From Calliopsis andreniformis (taxonomy: Eukaryota; Arthropoda; Insecta; Hymenoptera; Andrenidae): DNA of 64,000 nucleotides. The notes under the pieces were generated by a model, which was not told the DNA's origin, did not search any database, and worked only from the letters and a program-made list of their open reading frames with translations. The stretch is from the NCBI RefSeq assembly GCF_051401765.1, contig NW_027480564.1, positions 124,001-188,000 of the forward strand, written 5' to 3'. Position numbers and translations under genes: made by a program. This document shows, one piece after another, positions 12,971 through 24,535 of the stretch; the stretch's first letter is position 1; every line of letters starts with the position of its first letter.

Positions 12971-14280
12971 GTTGAGGATTGAGGATTGAGGATTGAGGAT
13001 TGAGGATTGAGGATTGAGGATTGGGGATTGAATATTGAGTACTGGGGATTGAAGATTGAGGATTGAGGATTGAGGATTGATGATGGAGGATGAGGCCTGA
13101 GGGTTGAGGATTGAGGTTTGAGTATTGAATCCTGAGAATTCAGGATATTCTATTGAGTATTGAGAATTGAGGATTGATGGTTGAGTACTGAGGACTGAGG
13201 ATTGGGGATTGAAGGTTGAGTATTGAGGATTCAGAATTGAGGTTTGAGGGCCGAGGATTGAGGATTGAAGATTGAATATTGAGGATTGAAGATTGAGGAT
13301 TGAGGATTGAGGGATGAGGATGGAGGATTAGGGCTGTGGGTTGAGGATTGAGGTTTGAGGACTGAGGACTGAGGATTGTGGATCGAGAGTTGAGGATTGA
13401 GGATTGAGGATTGAGGATTGAGGATTGAGGATTGAGAATTGAGGATTGATGATTGAGGGTTGAAAATTGAATATTGAGGATTGAAGATTGAGGATTGATG
13501 ATTAAGGATTGAGGATGCAGGATGAGGGCTGAGGGTTGAGGATTGAGGTTTGAGGACTGAGGACTGAGGATTGAGGATTGAGAATTGAGTATTAGGGATT
13601 GAAGATTGAAGATTGAGTATTGAGAATTGAGGATTGAGGATTGAGGATTGAGGATTGAGAATTGAGGATGAGGACTGAGGGTTGAGGATTGGGGATTGAG
13701 GATTGACGATTGAGGATTGAGTATTGAGGATTGAGAATTGAGGATTGAGGTTTGAAATTGAGTATTGAGGATTGAGGATTGAGGATTGAGATTTGATTAT
13801 TGAATATTGTGGATTGAGTATTGAACCATGAGAATTCAGGATATTCTATTGAGTATTGAGAATTGGGGATTGATCGTTGAGTATTGAGGATTCATGTCTG
13901 AGGGTTGTGTGTTGAATATTGAGGGTTGAGGGTTGAGGATTGACGATTGAGGATGGAGGATGAGGGCTGAGTGTTGAGGATTGAGGTTTGAGTATTGAAT
14001 CCTGAGAATTCAGGATATTCTATTGAGTATTGAGAATTGAGGATTGATGGTTGAGTACTGAGGACTCAGGATTGAGGATTGAAGGTTGAGTATTGAGGAT
14101 TCAGAATTGAGGTTTGAGGGCTGAGGATTGAGGATTGAAGATTGAGTATTGAGGATTGAAGGTTGAGGATTGAGAATTGAGGATTAAGGATTGAGGATGA
14201 TGTCTGAGGGTTGAGGATTGAGGATTGAGGATTGAGGATTGAGGATTGAGGATTGAGGATTGAGGGTTGAGGATCGATGA
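12971..14280 (+). repeat. Shortened doublet-bearing module
   Basis: S-boxes lie at 13136, 13832 and 14006 (spacings 696 and 174). In the full versions at 24,651-25,757, 36,807-37,913 and 61,384-62,490 the first interval is 1,106 bp, so about 410 bp are absent here. The switch to the GAATATTGAGG version near 13,270 is shared with 53,292-53,560, suggesting a common deletion event. Confidence 0.72.
13825..14016 (+). repeat. 174-bp S-box doublet, copy 1
   Basis: A diverged S-box (AACCATGAGAATTC, EcoRI site at 13832) lies exactly 174 bp before an ordinary one (14006). The interval contains GATCGTTGAG, GGATTCATGTCTGAGGG and GGTTGTGTGTTGAATATTG, the segment least like the plain heptamer in the window. 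Confidence 0.88.
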
Positions 14281-15926
14281 TTGAGTATTGAAGATTGAGT
14301 ATTGATCACTGAGGATTGAGGATTGAGGATTGAGGATTGAGGATTGAGGATTGAAGATTGAGGATCGAGGATTGAGGACTGAGGATTGAGGCTTGAAGGT
14401 TGAGTATTGAAGATTCAGGATTGAGGTTTGAGGACTGAGCATTGAGGATTGAAGATTGAGTATTAGGGATTGAAGATTGAGGATTGAGGATTGAGGATTG
14501 AGGATTGAGGATTGAGAATTGAGGATTGATGATTGAGGATTGAAGATTGAGGATTGGGTATTGAGGATTGAAGAATGAGGTTTGAGGATTGAGGAATGAG
14601 GATTGAGGATTGAGGATCTAGGATTGGAGATTGATTATTGAGGATTGCAGATTGAGGATTGAGGATTGAGGATTGAGGATCTAGAATTGGAGATTGATTA
14701 TTGAGGATTGAAGATTGAGGATTGATGATTGGGGATTGAGAATTGAGAAATGAGGATGAGGACTGAGGGTTGAGGATTGAGGTTTGAGAAATGAGGATTG
14801 AGGATTGAGGATTGAGGATTGAGGATTGAGGATTGAGGATAGTGTATTAAAGATTGAGTATTGATCACTGAGGATTGAGGATGGAGGATTGAGGTTTGAG
14901 GATCGAGGGTTGATGATTGAATATTGAGGATTCAAGATTGAGGATTGATGATTAAGGATTGAGGATGGAGGATGAGGGCTGAGTGTTGAGGATTGAGGTT
15001 TGAGGACTGAGGACAGAGGATTGAGGATTGAGAATTGAGGATTGAGGATTCAGGATTGAGGATTGAAAATTGAGTATTGAGGATTGAAAATTGAGGATTG
15101 AGGATTGACGATTGAGGATTGAGGATTGAAGATTTAGGATTGAGGATTGAGGATTGAGGATTGAGGATTGTTCATGGAGGATTGAAGATTGAGGATTGGG
15201 TATTGAGGATTGAAGAGTGAGGATTGAGGATTGAGGATTGAGGATTCAGGGTTGAGGATCTAGGATTGGAGATTGATTATTGAGGTTTGAAGATTGGGGA
15301 TTGAGGATTGAGGATTGAGGATCTAGGATTGGAGATTGATTATTGAGGATTGAAGATTGGGGATTGAGGATTGAGGATTGAGGATCTAGGATTGGAGATT
15401 GAAGATTGGGGATTGAGGATTGAGGATTGAGGATTGAGCATTGAGGATTGAAAATTGAAGACTGGGGATTGAGGATTGAAGATTGAGAATTAAGGATTGA
15501 AGATTGTGGATTGAGGATCTAGGATTGGAGATTGATTATTGAGGATTGAAGATTGAGGATTGAGGATTGAGGATTGAGGATTGAGGATTGAGAATTGAGG
15601 ATGAGGACTGAGGGTTGAGGATTGAGGTTTGAGGAATGAGGATTGAGGGTTGAGGATTGAGGATTGAGGATTGAGGATTGAGGATTGAGGATTGAGGACT
15701 GAGGATTGAGGCTTGAACGTTGAGTATTGAAGATTCAGGATTGAGGTTTGAGGACTGAGGATTGAGGATTGAAGATTGAGTATTAGGGATTGAAGATTGA
15801 GGATTGAGGATTGAGGATTGAGGATTGAGGATGATGTCAGAGGTTTGAGGATTGAGGTTTGAGGACTGAGGACTGAGGATTGAAGACTGAGGGTTGAGGA
15901 TGAGGGCAGAGGTTCAGGGATTGAGG
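14281..15926 (+). repeat. 1,646-bp duplicated block, copy A
   Basis: It matches 17,001-18,646 at a constant offset of 2,720 bp. I found no mismatch in the lines compared, including rare variants such as GAGGAATGAGG near 14,591, GATAGTGTATTAAAG near 14,840, GTTCATGGAGG near 15,170 and GAGGTTTGAAGATTGGGG near 15,285. The match ends within a plain heptamer run near 15,926. Confidence 0.93.
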
Positions 15927-17000
15927 TTTGACGACTGAGGATTGAGGTATGAGGATTGAGAATTGCGGATTGATGATTGAGGATTGAAGATTGAGGATTG
16001 GGTATTGAGGATAGAGGATTGAGGATGGAGGATGAGGGCTGAGGGTTCAGGATTGAGGTTTGAGTATTGAGTCCTGAGAATTCAGGATATTCTATTGAGT
16101 ACTGAGAATTGAGGATCGATGGTTGAGTACTGAGGACTGAAGATTGAGGATTGAAGGTTGAGTATTGAGGATTCAGTATTGAGGTTTGAGGGCTGAGGAT
16201 TGAGGATTGAAGATTGGGTATTGAGGATTGAAGGTTGAGGATTGAGGATTGAGGATTAAGGATTGAGGATGATGTCTGAGGGTTGAGGATTGAGGTTTGA
16301 GGACTGAGGACTTAGGATTGAGGACTGAGGATTGAGGATGAGGGCTGAGGGTCGGGGATTGAGGTTTGACGACTGAGGACTGAGGATTGAGGATTGAGAA
16401 TTCAGGATTGTTGATGGAGGATTGAAGATTGAGGATTGGGTATTGAGGGTTGAAGAGTGAGGATTGAGGATTGAGGATTGAGGATTGAGGGTTGAGGATC
16501 TAGGATTGGAGATTGATTATTGAGGATTGAAGATTGGGGATTGAGGATTGAGGATTGAGGATCTAGGATTGGAGATTGATTATTGAGGATTGAAGATTGG
16601 GGATTGAGGATTGAGGATTGAGGATCTAGGATTGCAGATTGAAGTTTGGGGATTGAGGATTGAGGGTTGAGGATTGCGGACGAGGACTGACGGTTGAGGA
16701 TTGAGGTTTGAGGATTGAGGATTGAGGATTGAGGACTGAGGCTTGAGGGTTGAGGATTGAGCATTGAGGATTGAAGATTGAGGACTGGCGATTGAGGATT
16801 GTGTATTAAAGATTGAGTATTGATCACTGAGGATTGAGGATTGAGGGTTGATGATTGAATATTGAGGATTGAAGATTGAGGATTGAGGATTGAGGATTGA
16901 GGATTGAGTGTTGGGGATTGAATATTGAGTACTGAGGATTGAAGATTGAGAATTGAGGATTGATGATGGAGGATGAGGGCTGAGGGTTGAGGATTGAGGT
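15927..17000 (+). repeat. Spacer between the duplicated blocks
   Basis: It contains one S-box (16078, AGTCCT class) and a 63-bp CTAGG triplet from 16498. About 15,425-16,660 recurs at 30,372-31,607 (offset 14,947), including the private GAGGTATGAGG near 15,946. The last 340 bp carry a TGTATTAAAG landmark and lead into the next block. Confidence 0.8.
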
Positions 17001-18646
17001 TTGAGTATTGAAGATTGAGTATTGATCACTGAGGATTGAGGATTGAGGATTGAGGATTGAGGATTGAGGATTGAAGATTGAGGATCGAGGATTGAGGACT
17101 GAGGATTGAGGCTTGAAGGTTGAGTATTGAAGATTCAGGATTGAGGTTTGAGGACTGAGCATTGAGGATTGAAGATTGAGTATTAGGGATTGAAGATTGA
17201 GGATTGAGGATTGAGGATTGAGGATTGAGGATTGAGAATTGAGGATTGATGATTGAGGATTGAAGATTGAGGATTGGGTATTGAGGATTGAAGAATGAGG
17301 TTTGAGGATTGAGGAATGAGGATTGAGGATTGAGGATCTAGGATTGGAGATTGATTATTGAGGATTGCAGATTGAGGATTGAGGATTGAGGATTGAGGAT
17401 CTAGAATTGGAGATTGATTATTGAGGATTGAAGATTGAGGATTGATGATTGGGGATTGAGAATTGAGAAATGAGGATGAGGACTGAGGGTTGAGGATTGA
17501 GGTTTGAGAAATGAGGATTGAGGATTGAGGATTGAGGATTGAGGATTGAGGATTGAGGATAGTGTATTAAAGATTGAGTATTGATCACTGAGGATTGAGG
17601 ATGGAGGATTGAGGTTTGAGGATCGAGGGTTGATGATTGAATATTGAGGATTCAAGATTGAGGATTGATGATTAAGGATTGAGGATGGAGGATGAGGGCT
17701 GAGTGTTGAGGATTGAGGTTTGAGGACTGAGGACAGAGGATTGAGGATTGAGAATTGAGGATTGAGGATTCAGGATTGAGGATTGAAAATTGAGTATTGA
17801 GGATTGAAAATTGAGGATTGAGGATTGACGATTGAGGATTGAGGATTGAAGATTTAGGATTGAGGATTGAGGATTGAGGATTGAGGATTGTTCATGGAGG
17901 ATTGAAGATTGAGGATTGGGTATTGAGGATTGAAGAGTGAGGATTGAGGATTGAGGATTGAGGATTCAGGGTTGAGGATCTAGGATTGGAGATTGATTAT
18001 TGAGGTTTGAAGATTGGGGATTGAGGATTGAGGATTGAGGATCTAGGATTGGAGATTGATTATTGAGGATTGAAGATTGGGGATTGAGGATTGAGGATTG
18101 AGGATCTAGGATTGGAGATTGAAGATTGGGGATTGAGGATTGAGGATTGAGGATTGAGCATTGAGGATTGAAAATTGAAGACTGGGGATTGAGGATTGAA
18201 GATTGAGAATTAAGGATTGAAGATTGTGGATTGAGGATCTAGGATTGGAGATTGATTATTGAGGATTGAAGATTGAGGATTGAGGATTGAGGATTGAGGA
18301 TTGAGGATTGAGAATTGAGGATGAGGACTGAGGGTTGAGGATTGAGGTTTGAGGAATGAGGATTGAGGGTTGAGGATTGAGGATTGAGGATTGAGGATTG
18401 AGGATTGAGGATTGAGGACTGAGGATTGAGGCTTGAACGTTGAGTATTGAAGATTCAGGATTGAGGTTTGAGGACTGAGGATTGAGGATTGAAGATTGAG
18501 TATTAGGGATTGAAGATTGAGGATTGAGGATTGAGGATTGAGGATTGAGGATGATGTCAGAGGTTTGAGGATTGAGGTTTGAGGACTGAGGACTGAGGAT
18601 TGAAGACTGAGGGTTGAGGATGAGGGCAGAGGTTCAGGGATTGAGG
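17001..18646 (+). repeat. 1,646-bp duplicated block, copy B
   Basis: This is the second member of the 2,720-bp-offset pair with 14,281-15,926. At the right junction TTGAGGTTTGACG of copy A is replaced by TTGAGGATTGAGG, so the break lies in an ordinary heptamer run. Confidence 0.93.
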
Positions 18647-18909
18647 ATTGAGGATTGAGGATTGAGGATTGAGGATTGAGGATTGAGGATTGTGTATTAA
18701 AGATTGAGTATTGATCACTGAGGATTGAGGATTGAGGGTTGATGATTGAATATTGAGGATTGAAGATTGAGGATTGAGGATTGAGGATTGAGGATTGAGT
18801 GTTGGGGATTGAATATTGAGTACTGAGGATTGAAGATTGAGAATTGAGGATTGATGATGGAGGATGAGGGCTGAGGGTTGAGGATTGAGGTTTGAGTATT
18901 GAACCCTGA
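18647..18909 (+). repeat. Plain heptamer run and lead-in to 15,479-bp duplicate
   Basis: A near-pure GAGGATT tract is followed by TGTATTAAAG near 18,690 and GAGTGTTGGGG near 18,800. The following block enters near 18,865. Confidence 0.7.
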
Positions 18910-21341
18910 GAATTCAGGATATTCTATTGAGTATTGAGAATTGAGGATTGATGGTTGAGTACTGAGGACTGAGGATTGAGGATTGAAGGTTGAGTATTGA
19001 GGATTCAGAATTGAGGTTTGAGGGCTGAGGATTGAGGATTGAAGATTGAGTATTGAGGATTGAAGGTTGAGGATTGAGGATTGAGGATTAAGGATTGAGG
19101 ATGATGTCTGAGGGTTGAGGATTGAGGTTTGAGGACTGAGGACTGAGGATTGAAGACTGAGGGTTGAGGATGTGGGCAGAGGGTCAGGGATTGAGGTTTG
19201 ACGACTGAGGATTGAGGATTGAGGATTGAGAATTGAGGATTGATGATTGAGGATTGAAGATTGAGGATTGGGTATTGAGGATTGAAGAATGAGGATTGAG
19301 GATTGAGGATTGAGGATTGAGGATTGAGGATCTAGGATTGGAGATTGATTATTGAGGATTGCAGATTGAGGATTGAGGATTGAGGATTGAGGATCTAGAA
19401 TTGGAGATTGATTATTGAGGATTGAAGATTGAGGATTGATGATTGAGGATTGAGAATTGAGCATTGAGGATTGAGCATTGAGGATTGAGCATTGAGGATT
19501 GAAGATTGAAGACTGGGGATTGAGGATTGAAGGTTGAGAATTAAGGATTGATGATTGTGTATTGAGGATCTAGGATTGGAGATCGATTATTGAGGATTGA
19601 AGATTGAGGATTGAGGATTGTTGATTGAGGATTGAGAATTGAGGATGAGGACTGAGGGTTGAGGATTGAGGTTTGAGGAATGAGGATTGAGGGTTGAGGA
19701 TTGAGGATTGAGGATTGAGGATTGAGGATTGAGGATTGAGGATTGGGGATTGAATATTGAGTACTGAGGATTGAAGATTGAGGATTGAGGATTGAGGATT
19801 GATGATGGAGGATGAGGGCTGAGGGTTGAGGATTGAGGTTTGAGTATTGAATCCTGAGAATTCAGGATATTCTATTGAGTATTGGGAATTGAGGATTGAT
19901 GGTTGAGTACTGAGGACTCAGGATTGAGGATTGAAGGTTGAGTATTGAGGATTCAGAATTGAGGTTTGAGGGCTGAGGATTGCGGATTGAAGATTGAGTA
20001 TTGAGGATTGAAGGTTGAGGATTGAGGATTGAGGATTAAGGATTGAGGATGATGTCTGAGGGTTGAGGATTGAGGATTGAGGATTGAGGATTGAGGATTG
20101 AAGATTGGATATTGAGGATTGAAGATTGAGGATCGAGGATTGAGGACTGAGGATTGAGGCTTGAAGGTTGAGTATTGAAGATTCAGGATTGAGGTTTGAC
20201 GACTGAGGATTGAGGATTGAAGATTGAGTATTAGGGATTGAAGATTGAGGATTGAGGATTGAGGATTGAGGATTGAGGATGATGTCAGAGGTTTGAGGAT
20301 CGAGGATTGAGGACTGAGGATTGAGGCTTGAAGGTTGAGTATTGAAGATTCAGGATTGAGGTTTGAGGACTGAGCATTGAGGATTGAAGATTGAGTATTA
20401 GGGATTGAAGATTGAGGATTGAGGATTGAGGATTGAGGATTGAGGATTGAGAATTGAGGATTGATGATTGAGGATTGAAGATTGAGGATTGGGTATTGAG
20501 GATTGAAGAATGAGGTTTGAGGATTGAGGATTGAGGTTTGAGGATTGAGGATCTAGGATTGGAGATTGATTATTGAGGATTGCAGATTGAGGATTGAGGA
20601 TTGAGGATTGAGGATCTAGAATTGGAGATTGATTATTGAGGATGAAGATTGAGGATTGATGATTGAGGATTGAGAATTGAGAAATGAGGATGAGGACTGA
20701 GGGTTGAGGATTGAGGTTTGAGAAATGAGGATTGAGGATTGAGGATTGAGGATTGAGGATTGAGGATTGAGGATTGTGTATTAAAGATTGAGTATTGATC
20801 GCTGAGGATTGAGGATGGGGGATTGAGGGTTGAGGATCGAGGGTTGATGATTGAATATTGAGGATTCAAGATTGAGGATTGATGATTAAGGATTGAGGAT
20901 GGAGGATGAGGGCTGAGTGTTGAGGATTGAGGTTTGAGGACTGAGGACAGAGGATTGAGGATTGAGAATTGAGGATTGAGGATTCAGGATTGAGAATTGA
21001 AAATTGAGTATTGAGGATTGAAAATTGAGGATTGAGGATAGACGATTGAGGATTGAGGATTGAGGGTTGAGGATTGCGGACGAGGACTGACGGTTGAGGA
21101 TTGAGGTTTGAGGATTCAGGATTGAGGATTGAGGACTGAGGCTTGAGGGTTGAGGATTGAGCATTGAGGATTGAAGATTGAGGACTGGCGATTGAGGATT
21201 GAAGATTGAGGATTAAGGATTGAGGATTGGGGATTGAGGATGTAGGATTGGAGATTGATTATTGAGGATTGAAGATTGAGGATTGAGGATGGATGATGAG
21301 GGCTGAGGGTTGAGGATTGAGGTTTGAGTATTGAGCCCTGA
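18910..21341 (+). repeat. 2.42-kb higher-order repeat, copy 3
   Basis: S-boxes at 18910, 19858 and 21342 repeat the classes (AACCCT, AATCCT, AGCCCT) of copies 1 and 2, with spacings 948 and 1484. Relative to copy 2 there is one extra 14-bp GCATTGAGGATTGA dimer near 19,470-19,490, which changes the offset from 15,465 to 15,479. Confidence 0.9.
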
Positions 21342-24300
21342 GAATTCAGGATATTCTATTGAGTATTGAGAATTGAGGATTGATGGTTGAGTATTGAGGA
21401 CTGAGGATTGAGGCGTGAAGGTTGAGTATTGAAGATTCAGGATTGAGGTTTGGGGACTGAGGATTGAGGATTGAAGATTGAGTATTAGGGATTGAAGATT
21501 GAGGATTGAGGATTGAGGATTGAGGATTGAGGATTGAGGATGATGTCTGAGGGTTGAGGATTGAGGTTTGAGGACTGAGGACTGAGGATTAAAGACTGAG
21601 GGTTGAGGATGAGGGCAGAGGGTCAGGGATTGAGGTTTGACGACTGAGGATTGAGGATTGAGGATTGAGAATTGAGCATTGAGGATTGAGCATTGAGGAT
21701 TGAAGATTGAAGACTGGGGATTGAGGATTGAAGGTTGAGAATTAAGGATTGATGATTGCGTATTGAGGATCTAGGATTGGAGAACGATTATTGAGGATTG
21801 AAGATTGAGGATTGAGGATTGAGGATTGAGGATTGAGAATTGAGGATGAGGACTGAGGGTTGAGGATTGAGGTTTGATGAATGAGGATTGAGGGTTGAGG
21901 ATTGAGGATTGAGGATTGAGGATTGAGGATTGAGGATTGAGGATTGGGGATTGAATATTGAGTACTGAGGATTGAAGATTGAGGATTGAGGATTGAGTAT
22001 TGATGATGGAGTATGAGGGCTGAGGGTTCAGGATTGAGGTTTGAGTATTGAATCCTGAGAATTCAGGATATTCTATTGAGTATTGGGAATTGAGGATTGA
22101 TGGTTGAGTACTGAGGACCCAGGATTGAGGATTGAAGGTTGAGTATTGAGGATTCAGAGTTGAGGTTTGAGGGCTGAGGATTGCGGATTGAAGATTGAGT
22201 ATTGAGGATTGAAGGTTGAGGTTTGAGGATTGAGGATTAAGGATTGAGGATGATGTCTGAGGGTTGAGGATTGAGGATTGAGGATTGAGGATTGAGGATT
22301 GAAGATTGGATATTGAGGATTGAAGATTGAGGATCGAGGATTGAGGACTGAGGATTGAGGCTTGAAGGTTGAGTATTGAAGATTCAGGATTGAGGTTTGA
22401 CGACTGAGGATTGAGGATTGAAGATTGAGTATTAGGGATTGAAGGTTGAGGATTGAGGATTGAGGATTGAGGATTGAGGATGATGTCAGAGGCTTGAGGA
22501 TCGAGGATTGAGGACTGAGGATTGAGGCTTGAAGGTTGAGTATTGAAGATTCAGGATTGAGGTTTGAGGACTGAGCATTGAGGATTGAAGATTGAGTATT
22601 AGGGATTGAAGATTGAGGATTGAGGATTGAGGATTGAGGATTGAGGATTGAGAATTGAGGATCGATGATTGAGGATTGAAGGTTGAGGACTGAGGATTGA
22701 GGATTAAGGATTGAGGATGATGTCTGATGGTTGAGGATTGAGGTTTGAGGACTGAGGACTGAGGATTGAGGACTGAGGATTGAGGATGAGGGCTGAGGTT
22801 CGGGGATTGAGGTTTGACGACTGAGGACTGAGGATTGAGGATTGAGAATTCAGGATTGTTGATAGAGGATTGAAGGTTGAGGATTGGGTATTGAGGATTG
22901 AAGAATGAGGATTGAGGATTGAGGATTGAGGACTGAGGATTGAGGACTGAGGATTGAGGGTTGAGGATCTAGGATTGGAGATTGATTATTGAGGATTGAA
23001 GATTGGGGATTGAGGATTGAGGATTGAGGATCTAGGATTGGAGATTGATTATTGAGGATTGAAGATTGGGGATTGAGGATTGAGGATTGAGGATCTAGGA
23101 TTGGAGATTGAAGATTGGGGATTGAGGATTGAGGGTTGAGGATTGCGGACGAGGACTGACGGTTGAGGATTGAGGTTTGAGGATTGAGGATTGAGGATTG
23201 AGGATTGAAGATTGGATATTGAGGATTGAAGATTGAGGATCGAGGATTGAGGATTGAGTATTGAGGATGATGTCTGAGGGTTGAGGATTGAGGTTTGAGG
23301 ACTGAGGACTGAGGATTGAAGACTGAGGGTTGAGGATGAGGGCAGAGGGTCAGGGATTGAGGTTTGACGACTGAGGATTGAGGATTGAGGATTGAGAATT
23401 GAGGATTGATGATTGAGGATTGAAGATTGAGGATTGGGTATTGAGGATAGATGATTGAGGATGGAGGATGAGGGCTGAGGGTTGAGGATTGAGGTTTGAG
23501 TATTGAGTCCTGAGAATTCAGGATATTCTATTGAGTATTGAGAATTGAGGATTGATGGTTGAGTATTGAGGACTGAGGATTGAGGCTTGAAGGTTGAGTA
23601 TTGAAGATTCAGGATTGAGGTTTGGGGACTGAGGATTGAGGATTGAAGATTGAGGATTGGGGATTGAGGATTGGCGATTGAGGATTGAGTATTGAGTATT
23701 GAGGATTGATGGTTGAGTATTGAGGATTCATGGCTGAGGGTTGTGTGTTGAATATTGAGGGTTGAGGATTGAGGATTGAGGATTGAGGATTGAGGATTGA
23801 AGATTGAGTATTGATGATTGAATATTGAGGATTGAGGATTGAGGTTTGAGGATTGAGTACGAGGACTGACGGTAGAGGATTGAGGTTTGAGGATTTATGA
23901 CTGAGGATTGAGGACTGAGGATTGAGCATTGAGGATTGAGCATTGAGGATTGAAGATTGAAGACTGGGGATTGAGAATTGAAGATTGAGAATTAAGGATT
24001 GAAGGTTGGGGATTGAGGATTGAGGATTGAGGATCTAGGATTGGAGATTGAAGATTGGGCATTGTGGATTGAGGGTTGAGGACTGAGGACGAGGACTGAC
24101 GGTTGAGGATTGAGGTTTGAGGATTGAGGATGGAGGATTGAGGACTGAGGCTTGAGGGTTGAGGATTGAGCATTGAGGATTGAAGATTGAGGACTGGCGA
24201 TTGAGGATTGAAGATTGAGGATTAAGGATTGAGGATTGGGGATTGAGGATGTAGGATTGGAGATTGATTATTGAGGATTGAAGATTGAGGATTGAGGATG

Positions 24301-24535
24301 GAGGATGAGGGCTGAGGGTTGAGGATTGAGGTTTGAGTATTGAGTCCTGAGAATTCAGGATATTCTATTGAGTATTGAGAATTGAGGATTGATGGTTGAG
24401 TATTGAGGACTGAGGATTGAGGCTTGAAGGATGAGTATTGAACATTCAGGATTGAGGTTTGGGCACTGAGGATTGAGGATTGAAGATTGAGTATTAGGGA
24501 TTGAAGATTGAGGATTGAGGATTGAGGATTGAGGA
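21342..24535 (+). repeat. 717/1455/837 composite HOR, copy 2
   Basis: It is collinear with 5,863-9,055 at an offset of 15,479. S-boxes at 21342, 22059, 23514 and 24351 keep both spacing and left-arm class. Private variants include GTATGAGGGCTGAGGGTTCAGG near 22,012 and GAGGCTTGAGGATCG near 22,490. The match to copy 1 ends at 24,530-24,538 in a plain run, just before GGGGATTGAATATTG. Confidence 0.9.
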
